Of a DNA stretch of 38,926 nucleotides, positions 33,000-38,926 are shown in pieces; position 1 is the stretch's first letter; each line of letters begins with the position of its first letter. Made by a program: the position numbers and the translations under genes. This DNA comes from Bacteroidota bacterium (GTDB lineage: Bacteria; Bacteroidota; Bacteroidia; Sphingobacteriales; Sphingobacteriaceae): assembly GCA_013286325.1 (NCBI GenBank), contig JABDFZ010000018.1:1-38926 (forward strand), in the 5' to 3' direction. Below the pieces are notes generated by a model. That model saw only the letters and a program-made list of their open reading frames with translations, searched no databases and was not told the origin of the DNA.

Positions 33000-34657
33000 A
33001 AAAACCAATTGTTAAATGTAAGCTCTATTTTAGCTCCCGATGGTGAATTTCCTTTTATTTCAAGCGAAATACTTTGTTCTTTGTTAAACTCGTTCAGCAA
33101 CTTTATCCTGTCGTAAGTAAGTTTTAGCCCAAACCCATTTGAGTTTTTGCTTGATGGAAATCCACTGCCATTATCCGTTATTGTTACTGTCATACTACTA
33201 TTCTCCCGGGTAAAATCAATAGCAACAAGCCCATTTTCCTGCAATGCGGATACACCGTGTTTAACTGCATTTTCAATCAGCGGCTGTAGCAATAACGATG
33301 GCACTTCGGTTTCATAAACATTAATGCTTTTGTCTATATTAATATCGTATTTAAACCCAAACCTCAGTTGCTCCAGCTTTAAATAGGTTTCTAAAGTTAC
33401 CATTTCCTGCTTTAAAGGTATCTGGTCTTTATGGTTGTTATTTAATGACTCCCGCATTAATCTGGCAAAATCTGATAAATAATCGTTTGCGCTTTTAATA
33501 TCCTGTTTATTAATCAGGCCCTGTATCGAGCTTAAGGCATTAAAAATAAAATGGGGGTTCAATTGGGCATAGATGGATTTTAATTCGAGCTGCAACTTTG
33601 TTTTCTTTGCTAATTCACGTTCGGCTTCCCGCTTTTGTTTAATGTTCAACATTAAAAACAGGATAAAACCCATAAAGGCACAAGTCAAAACACCTATAGC
33701 AATTTTGAACAAAATGGATTGGTACCACGGTGTTTTAACCACGAAAGCATAATTGGTTACATGTCCCCGTTGTGCATTATAGCGGATATTTATCTGATAA
33801 TTACCCGGTGAAAGGGCTTTAAGCCATACAAAGCTGTTATCAAACTCATTTGCGCCCCATCCTCTTATGATTTTCTCATTTTTTATTAACTCATATTCTA
33901 TCTGCTCCTTATTATAAATATCAGCTCTTAAATAAAATATCAGGTTGTTGTCCTTGGGGTCAATGGCCAATATATTCTTACCATTAGGGTCTGCTGTATA
34001 TTCCGTCCCTATCCTTCTTAACTCTTCTTCAGTTGGCCTGTATGACCATGGGTGGGCAAGCGTTTTAAAAAATATATTCAGATCGCTATTAGTAAATATC
34101 CCGCTGATAATAGGTCTTATTGGTTGCCAGTCGACTACCGAAGTTGCAATGATTTTTTTGTCTCCTTTTTTTCTTACATCTATAATGATCATCTTCCCTA
34201 CCGACGTTTTATAGCCGCCCAGGTAAGCCATTTGCGGCATACCCGACATAGATATCACCATATAATCGGTAAATTTTTCAATTGCCGCCCAGGGTTGTAT
34301 TACCTTGCCGCCGCGCTCCATTACCCTGAATTCATAGCCATTTGCATTGCTTTTGTTTACACCATGCAGAAAAAATTGCGCCCTGGCAGTATCGAAAGTT
34401 GTGATGGCGGTAAATTCCTTCGGGCGGCTGTTTTGAAATGAAGTGTCTTTGGATAATGTGCTAACCAGAAAGATACCTGAATTAGCAGGCCAAAAAGAAT
34501 TATTCACCTCTCGTTCAGCTGTAATTAGTCCGATGGTTGATGGTTTATCCATTAACCCATTGGGGTAACTTTGGGAGTATTGTGCCCATAAAATTTGTGC
34601 GCTGGCAGCATTTGCCAGGCTGATAATTAGTATAAGGCTAAGGATTATCTTTTTCAT
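32996..34657 (-). CDS. LytS-like sensor histidine kinase
   Basis: A 553-residue sensor kinase. It has a signal sequence (MKKIILSLILIISLANAASA) and a periplasmic sensor of about 300 residues that ends in a Y_Y_Y-like beta domain (LSPGNYQINIRYNA). One membrane helix follows near residues 325-345, then a His_kinase (LytS) domain with phospho-acceptor His369 in LNPHFIFNALSS, then a HATPase domain (VTITDNGSGFPSS, GFGLKLTYDR). No full set of N-terminal propeller repeats is visible, so it is shorter than typical SusR-like regulators. ATG 34657 gives the signal peptide. It pairs with the LytTR regulator. Confidence 0.92.
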   Translation of the reverse strand: MKKIILSLILIISLANAASAQILWAQYSQSYPNGLMDKPSTIGLITAEREVNNSFWPANSGIFLVSTLSKDTSFQNSRPKEFTAITTFDTARAQFFLHGVNKSNANGYEFRVMERGGKVIQPWAAIEKFTDYMVISMSGMPQMAYLGGYKTSVGKMIIIDVRKKGDKKIIATSVVDWQPIRPIISGIFTNSDLNIFFKTLAHPWSYRPTEEELRRIGTEYTADPNGKNILAIDPKDNNLIFYLRADIYNKEQIEYELIKNEKIIRGWGANEFDNSFVWLKALSPGNYQINIRYNAQRGHVTNYAFVVKTPWYQSILFKIAIGVLTCAFMGFILFLMLNIKQKREAERELAKKTKLQLELKSIYAQLNPHFIFNALSSIQGLINKQDIKSANDYLSDFARLMRESLNNNHKDQIPLKQEMVTLETYLKLEQLRFGFKYDINIDKSINVYETEVPSLLLQPLIENAVKHGVSALQENGLVAIDFTRENSSMTVTITDNGSGFPSSKNSNGFGLKLTYDRIKLLNEFNKEQSISLEIKGNSPSGAKIELTFNNWFL

Positions 34658-34822
34658 ATTGTCAAAGATCAAATCTTTCTATTTAATAATTTGTCCCGAT
34701 GTGAATCAGGTAAGTTATGACGTGAATTTGGCATTAAACAGGCTTATTTTGCTTACATTTACATATACCGATTGGAAGTATAATCCATTTTGGCCAGCAA
34801 AAATTTAAGCGAAATCTTTATA

Positions 34823-35575
34823 ATGGTTAAATATACAGAAACGTCACCTTTGGATATTTTAAAGCCATTTATTGATAATTACTGGGTTTTAGAAACAGAT
34901 TCTTTATACCAGCCATCAAACCAACGGATTTTTCCAAACGCCTGTACCGATGTTTTTATTAACCTGGGGAGCGCTGTTCCTAATATGAACAGCGTGCCGC
35001 TTATCCCCGGTATTATTTATTTAGCTGGTACTATTACCTCATCTATTATTATTGACAGCATCCCCAACAGCTTATTTATAGGCATCCGTTTTAAACCGGG
35101 TGGTTTTTCAAAGTTTTACAATTTACCCTTAAACGAAGTTGTTGATGAAGTTATTGAATTTCAGGATAAGCAATTGCTTGATCTGATTGATCCGGACGAA
35201 CAACTCACCACGCGGCTTGATCAGCTGTTCCTAACCCGGTTGAGCAATGTTAATACAATCAGTAATTTAACCCGGACGGTAGAAACAAGCAAAGGCAGGA
35301 TTACCGTTGATATGCTTGCCAAAACACACTGTGTAAGCAATCGCACGCTCGAAAGGCTATTTAACAGTTCGATTGGTATTTCCCCAAAAGAGTATATTAA
35401 AGTTGTCCGTTTTCAGGAAGTTCTCAAAAAGCTCCGGTACACTGATATTAATGAAAACCTGCATCATGTAGCTTTCGAAATGGGCTATTACGATAATGCT
35501 CATTTAACCAATGAGTTTAAACGCTATGCAGGCTTAAGTCCTTCCGAACTGGTATCTCTCTACAAAACTGCCTAA
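34823..35575 (+). CDS. AraC-family transcriptional regulator
   Basis: A 250-residue regulator. The N-terminal ligand-binding part (residues 1-130) is of the type with IKPFIDNYWVLE-like openings (DUF6597-like), including FIGIRFKPGGFSKFYNLP. The C-terminal AraC helix-turn-helix pair spans residues about 165-250 (DMLAKTHCVSNRTLERLF, then VAFEMGYYDNAHLTNEFKRYAGLSPSEL). I chose ATG 34823 over a TTG at 34790. It is divergent from the LytS operon and 134 bp ahead of a membrane protein gene it may control. Confidence 0.92.
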   Translation: MVKYTETSPLDILKPFIDNYWVLETDSLYQPSNQRIFPNACTDVFINLGSAVPNMNSVPLIPGIIYLAGTITSSIIIDSIPNSLFIGIRFKPGGFSKFYNLPLNEVVDEVIEFQDKQLLDLIDPDEQLTTRLDQLFLTRLSNVNTISNLTRTVETSKGRITVDMLAKTHCVSNRTLERLFNSSIGISPKEYIKVVRFQEVLKKLRYTDINENLHHVAFEMGYYDNAHLTNEFKRYAGLSPSELVSLYKTA

Positions 35576-35648
35576 TTGATCTGATGAAATAGCTCTCCCG
35601 TTATTTTAAATTGTCGTGTTTTTACAACATCACAAATTTTAGCGCCTG

Positions 35649-35656
35649 TATTTTTG
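35649..35656 (+). promoter_or_regulatory. Bacteroidota-type -7 promoter element
   Basis: TATTTTTG matches the Bacteroidota sigma -7 consensus TAnnTTTG exactly, 53 bp before the membrane protein start at 35710. No convincing -33 TTTG lies at the expected distance, so this is a weak call. Transcription would begin around 35663. Confidence 0.35.
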
Positions 35657-35709
35657 TGCTGTATTGAAATTGATTCCAATGCCGGAATAGTTTCTTCAAC
35701 AAAAATATC

Positions 35710-36333
35710 ATGAACACAACATCTCATACAGTACCCAGGATAGCCATTCAAGCCGTTGGCTTAGGGCTATTACTAATGGCATTATTTACTTTAATGTGGA
35801 CTGGCATAGCTCAGGGAGGGCTACAGGGCCGGGACCACTATATTACATTGATGATTTTTGCCGCTCTTTGCGTCATATTCGTAGTAAATGGTATTAAAAT
35901 ATTTAAAATTGCAGGCAGCTTCCCCAAATTTACTACCATGGAAGATCAGATCCAGGGCAAAACATGGAGAAAATGGTACGGATTGATCTTTGGGATTGAA
36001 GGCACATTAATACCCATAGTTACCTTGGTTTTGCAATTTACCGGGCTTGCAAAATTTGTTTTGCCATCAATTGCGCTGATTGTTGGATTGCATTTTTACC
36101 CTATGGCAAAAATATTTAACCGCAAAATCGATTATTTCCTGGCGTCCTGGACTTGTCTTGTAGCCATAGTAAGTATTTTCATGATCAACAATGGCAAGCA
36201 GGAAGCATTTATATTAGGATTTTTAGGTATCGGTGTTGCATTGGCCACCGCCGCCTATGGGCTTTATATTTTGTTTACAGGTAGGTTGTTTATTAGCAGG
36301 CAATTGGAAATATTGAATAGCAATAAAGGTTGA
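35710..36333 (+). CDS. Six-helix membrane protein, unknown function
   Basis: A 207-residue protein with about six hydrophobic segments arranged as two groups of three, around residues 12-32, 42-60, 90-112, 115-135, 143-160 and 165-195. No family or catalytic motif was recognised. It follows the AraC regulator in the same direction and has its own possible promoter, so it may be that regulator's target. A terminator hairpin follows. Confidence 0.8.
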   Translation: MNTTSHTVPRIAIQAVGLGLLLMALFTLMWTGIAQGGLQGRDHYITLMIFAALCVIFVVNGIKIFKIAGSFPKFTTMEDQIQGKTWRKWYGLIFGIEGTLIPIVTLVLQFTGLAKFVLPSIALIVGLHFYPMAKIFNRKIDYFLASWTCLVAIVSIFMINNGKQEAFILGFLGIGVALATAAYGLYILFTGRLFISRQLEILNSNKG

Positions 36334-36353
36334 CGAAGTCATAATTTTGATCT

Positions 36354-36385
36354 AGCCTTATGAAGTTTTAAAACTTCATGAGGCT
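36354..36385. terminator. Bidirectional hairpin between membrane protein and toxin genes
   Basis: A 32-base palindrome (AGCCTTATGAAG...CTTCATGAGGCT, one G-T pair) with AT-rich centre TTTTAAAA. It lies between convergent stops and touches the toxin stop codon (36385-36387). It likely ends transcripts from both sides. Confidence 0.7.
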
Positions 36386-36765
36386 TAGTTGTCAGTCAAC
36401 TTGTAAAAAATCAAGTCAAGACCCTCAATATTTTTTAAGCTCTTATCAGCGCTTACGATTGGCAAACCTAATGTGATAGCTAAAGAAACAATTATAGAAT
36501 CTGGTAATTTGAGTTTCTTTTTAGCGCGTAACTTGATTATATCTTCTTTGTGTTTATTATCATAACTTATGGTAGTAACATCCTTTAGTAAATCCTTTAT
36601 AAACAACTTTTCATTTTGTGTTAATTCGGGGGCTGAAAGGATTTCAAGTTCCGTTATAAAAGAGATTATTGGGTTATAATCGTCAATGAACTGTCTTACA
36701 TTAACATCACCATTTAGATAGTAGAGTAAAATATTAGTATCGATAACAATATCTTTACCATTCAT
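36385..36765 (-). CDS. VapC-type PIN domain toxin
   Basis: A 126-residue PIN-domain ribonuclease. The acidic metal-binding residues are Asp9 (VIDTN), Glu39 (ITELEIL), Asp89 (KLPDSIIVSLA) and Asp107 (SADKSLKN). Such toxins cleave tRNA, rRNA or mRNA and are held inactive by an antitoxin. I chose the ATG at 36765 over the GTG one codon earlier. The start overlaps the end of a 57-residue antitoxin gene by 11 bases, the standard antitoxin-first layout. Confidence 0.9.
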   Translation of the reverse strand: MNGKDIVIDTNILLYYLNGDVNVRQFIDDYNPIISFITELEILSAPELTQNEKLFIKDLLKDVTTISYDNKHKEDIIKLRAKKKLKLPDSIIVSLAITLGLPIVSADKSLKNIEGLDLIFYKLTDN

Positions 36766-36928
36766 CACGCCATCTTCTTTGCAAAGTTAATGCGTCTTCT
36801 TTGAGTTTGATAGCTCCGAAAAGTTTGCTTAAACGTATTTTTCTGTCCTCAGCTTTTTTAGCTGAAAACACTTTTAACTTTTTATCTATATCTTCCGGAG
36901 TATCTTCTTTTTTTATTTCCACTTCCAT
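36755..36928 (-). CDS. Small antitoxin partner of the PIN toxin
   Basis: A 57-residue acidic/basic alternating protein: MEVEIKKEDTPEDIDKKL at the start, then FSAKKAEDRKIRLSKLFGAI and the end LQRRWRDEW. The final 'FGAIKLKEDALTLQRRWRDEW' pattern, a short linker then a helix with Trp-Arg-Asp-Glu-Trp, is typical of antitoxins that wrap around PIN toxins in Bacteroidota. It lacks an obvious VapB DNA-binding fold of full size. Read by hand from the minus strand; it ends at a TAA inside the toxin gene. Confidence 0.8.
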   Translation of the reverse strand: MEVEIKKEDTPEDIDKKLKVFSAKKAEDRKIRLSKLFGAIKLKEDALTLQRRWRDEW

Positions 36929-37210
36929 ACTCAAATTTAAATAAAATATTTCAAATTTTACTTAAACCTATGAACAGCTATTGGCATCAGTATTTCCTCT
37001 AACGAGATTTCGTCATGCTGAAATATTTCGTTATAAGTAGAATTTTAAAGTCGGAAGATAGCTGGGAAGGAAAAGCAAGACATAGCTTACCCCCATCCAT
37101 ATTGTCATAGCTCGCTCCCTTAAATATTTTATTTTGCATTAAATGAGCAGGTTATAAAAATTCGGTTTATATTTAATTTGTATTTCACCCTTTAATAAAC
37201 ACTGAACTTT

Positions 37211-37579
37211 ATGGAACCAGTTGTAACAGATAATGGCAAAACTGCAGGGATCATCAGCTATTTTACAATAATAGGCTGGCTCATCGCTTATTTTGGATTT
37301 TACCAGAATAACAAAACAAGCTTAGGCAGTTATCAGTTAAGGCAAACCCTGCTTTTTCATCTTGCTTATATGGTGATCAGGTATGGTTTAAGTTTCATTT
37401 TGGGTATTGTCTGGCTCTCAGGTTCAGGTGGTATATTTTCTTTGTATTACCTGTTGAAACTTGTCGATCTTGCATTTTTTATCCTTTGGATAATCGGCTT
37501 TATAGGAGCGGTTCAGGGCGAGAAAAAAGAAATACCTGTTTTAGGGGGCCCGGCGCAAAACATATTCTCTTCTATCTGA
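37211..37579 (+). CDS. DUF4870-like small membrane protein
   Basis: A 122-residue protein with three hydrophobic segments (about residues 13-30, 45-75 and 80-103) and the pattern GKTAGIISYFTIIGWLIAY and NNKTSLGSYQLRQTLLFHL. This resembles the DUF4870/Tic20-like small membrane proteins. Function unknown. The 282 bp before it (36929-37210) hold nothing I can name. It converges on the DACNV gene, 16 bp apart. Confidence 0.8.
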   Translation: MEPVVTDNGKTAGIISYFTIIGWLIAYFGFYQNNKTSLGSYQLRQTLLFHLAYMVIRYGLSFILGIVWLSGSGGIFSLYYLLKLVDLAFFILWIIGFIGAVQGEKKEIPVLGGPAQNIFSSI

Positions 37580-37595
37580 TATAAACCGTTGCTTA

Positions 37596-38789
37596 CTACA
37601 GTAGCAGCGAATCAACAAAGTGTGCATGCACTATATTTTCGCAGGGCGACCATGAAAAAATGGTAAAGCGCCCATCCTGCGATGATACAAGGGCTATGGC
37701 ATCACGCTGATCAAATACAAACTGTGCTGCCGAAAGATGCCTGGTGCCGCCCATTTGAGCAGGATGAATGGTTGCTGCAATACTACCAACTACAGGCTCG
37801 GTTACCAGGGTTTCGTAAACAGGTTCACCTTTCGACGAAATACCAATTTTTGCACCAAAGGCCAGCAGTTCCAGTTGATCGTTTATAATGGTAGCGCCAT
37901 CAACCGATGTTAAACCTGCAACACTATCTACAGCACGGTTTACTTCATCCTGCCAAACGTTCATACTATGTTCATTAACTACCTGCTCCATTAGTTTTTT
38001 TAGTTCGTCAAATGGCGGTGTAACAGGATAAGTTATGGGATGCACAATGGAATCGTGCCAAACATCACTATCGCTGGGCACAACCAACAATGTACCTCCG
38101 TGGCCATGCTGCCGCATAGAAGCAGCAAGCTGTACCAGCACATTCACCGAATCGTTCCAGCCATTTGGCGAATTATAGTCGAGTAATGAAGTAAGCATTG
38201 CCGGGCAGTCGGGCAGGCTTTTGCTGAGCTCATCAATAATTTTTATTTCATCGCCTTTAATCACCGCTACATTTATAAACTTGCCGAAGCCTTTTATGCG
38301 CCGGTGTTTTACTACCAGCAAGCCGGGTTCAATCACTTCAAGCACAAAGCTGCAATCGGGTATAGAGCGGGTAGTGCCCCATACATACAAGTCGCCGCCT
38401 TCATCCCAAACACCCAGGTGAATCCCTGATCGCTCAACAGCTGGCGCCAGTTTGGTTAGTACATGTGGCGTTAATAAAATACGTTCCTCAAATATCAGTG
38501 GCTGCCCCGCCAGCTGTGGCGGCAGGTAAGTAAGCGAAACTTTTGGCGATCGCCCCTCTTCATGGCGCAGGCTCGACCAAAAGGCCAAATCAATTATTGC
38601 TTCGATAACACTTGCCGAAGGCTCGGGCGCAAGGTCCTGGCCGCCCTGTTGAAGGGCAGTTGCCAAAAGCTTTATGAAATGACTTTCAATAGCCGGTGCT
38701 GCCGCACTTGCCGCCTGGTATGTTGATCTGTAAGCCATGTACGCTATAGGGATATTTTGAGCGGCTAAAATACCGCAATTCTGTTTCAT
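37596..38789 (-). CDS. DACNV/DisA_N-like domain protein (possible nucleotide cyclase relative)
   Basis: A 397-residue protein. The N-terminal about 270 residues match the DACNV 'probable sensor domain' as I remember it (FEERILLTPHVLTKLAPAVERSG, WGTTRSIP, LLVVPSDSDVWHDSI). The C-terminal region looks like a DisA_N diadenylate cyclase domain: the DGA motif at residues 297-299 (SVDGATIINDQLELLAFGAK) and an RH pair at 350-351 (GGTRHLSAAQFV), then DAIALVSSQDGRFTIFS. True cyclases have RHR; here the third residue is Leu, so catalysis of c-di-AMP is uncertain. ATG 38789 was preferred to a TTG at 38798. Confidence 0.8.
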   Translation of the reverse strand: MKQNCGILAAQNIPIAYMAYRSTYQAASAAAPAIESHFIKLLATALQQGGQDLAPEPSASVIEAIIDLAFWSSLRHEEGRSPKVSLTYLPPQLAGQPLIFEERILLTPHVLTKLAPAVERSGIHLGVWDEGGDLYVWGTTRSIPDCSFVLEVIEPGLLVVKHRRIKGFGKFINVAVIKGDEIKIIDELSKSLPDCPAMLTSLLDYNSPNGWNDSVNVLVQLAASMRQHGHGGTLLVVPSDSDVWHDSIVHPITYPVTPPFDELKKLMEQVVNEHSMNVWQDEVNRAVDSVAGLTSVDGATIINDQLELLAFGAKIGISSKGEPVYETLVTEPVVGSIAATIHPAQMGGTRHLSAAQFVFDQRDAIALVSSQDGRFTIFSWSPCENIVHAHFVDSLLL

Positions 38790-38865
38790 GTAAAACAATT
38801 AACGCAAGTATTACATAAGTATGTTAGTGCCAAAGTTAAATCTGCGGTTTAACAAATCTTTTTTT

Positions 38866-38926
38866 ACCCTCTTTACCACTTCCGGTATAGAGGGTGATCC
38901 AGCGAAGCGCAGATCGGGTGAGTAAA
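38866..38926. repeat. Two-hairpin dispersed repeat, copy 2 (runs to the window end)
   Basis: The same 61-bp element as at 17911-17971, with 52 of 61 bases identical. First hairpin ACCCTCTTTACC / GGTATAGAGGGT; second GATC...GATC around CAGCGAAGCGCA. It may continue past the window edge. It lies upstream of the DACNV gene on an unknown intergenic stretch. Confidence 0.85.

Noticed and set aside
1..38926. tRNA, rRNA and large mobile elements
   Set aside because: No TTCGANTC-like T-loop pattern with a cloverleaf, no rRNA segments, and no transposase or integrase genes were recognised in the gaps or coding regions.

Overview
The window looks like a chromosomal segment of a Bacteroidota bacterium, most likely of the Sphingobacteriaceae (Mucilaginibacter/Pedobacter type). 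This is inferred from the protein families: LytS/LytTR pairs, NIPSNAP and Tat-tagged sugar isomerase-like proteins, GH43, DUF2252, a DACNV protein and several DUF families. Moderately AT-rich DNA, almost no Shine-Dalgarno sequences and dense palindromic repeats between genes fit the same assignment. No phylogenetic marker such as rRNA is present, so the genus is a guess. I saw no tRNA, rRNA, IS element, prophage or CRISPR array.

Layout. (1) 1-1358: end of modA, then modB and modC, a molybdate ABC transporter. (2) 1531-5178: an ECF sigma factor with a small zinc-binding anti-sigma protein, divergent from a DUF1223 redox protein, a cytochrome b561-like membrane protein and a Tat-exported sulfite-oxidase-family molybdoenzyme. 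The molybdate importer next door presumably feeds the cofactor of that enzyme. (3) 5263-6624: a MelB-type (GPH) transporter. (4) 6676-14188, minus strand: a tightly packed cluster with a secreted peroxiredoxin, DUF1475, DUF1295, a CNMT-like methyltransferase, a membrane alpha/beta hydrolase, a COG2907-type FAD oxidoreductase, DUF1365 and a cyclopropane-fatty-acid-synthase-like enzyme. Three junctions are ATGA or short overlaps. It looks like an oxidative-stress-linked fatty-acid modification pathway. (5) 14294-16057: a sugar isomerase/epimerase-like protein and a NIPSNAP protein. (6) 16221-17907: cysE-cysM, cysteine synthesis from serine. (7) 17991-18971: a secreted GH43 enzyme, followed by an 0.8 kb non-coding region holding a 90-bp tandem hairpin array.

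(8) 19829-24233: GNAT acetyltransferase, alpha/beta hydrolase, secreted S1/P1 nuclease, DUF2252 protein and a PepSY-like secreted protein. (9) 24326-28189: an NtrC-type response regulator convergent with a hybrid histidine kinase carrying receiver and HPt domains, a probable pair. (10) 28296-30698: an ArsR repressor with a striking 49-bp inverted-repeat operator, a membrane protein, an AHSA1/SRPBCC protein and two DinB-like proteins. (11) 30904-34657: a secreted transglutaminase-like protein and a LytS/LytTR two-component pair. (12) 34823-38789: an AraC regulator, a membrane protein, a VapC-type PIN toxin with a 57-residue antitoxin, a DUF4870-like membrane protein and a DACNV/DisA_N-like protein.

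A theme across the window is that most convergent gene pairs are separated by palindromic repeats, several of which look like members of dispersed families. One family occurs twice (17911 and 38866) with a compensatory stem change. Another appears to have been absorbed into the N-terminus of the FAD oxidoreductase. The best candidates for undescribed biology are the lipid-modification cluster with its likely stress sigma system, the tandem hairpin array, the ArsR operator and the DisA_N-like protein with an altered RHR motif.
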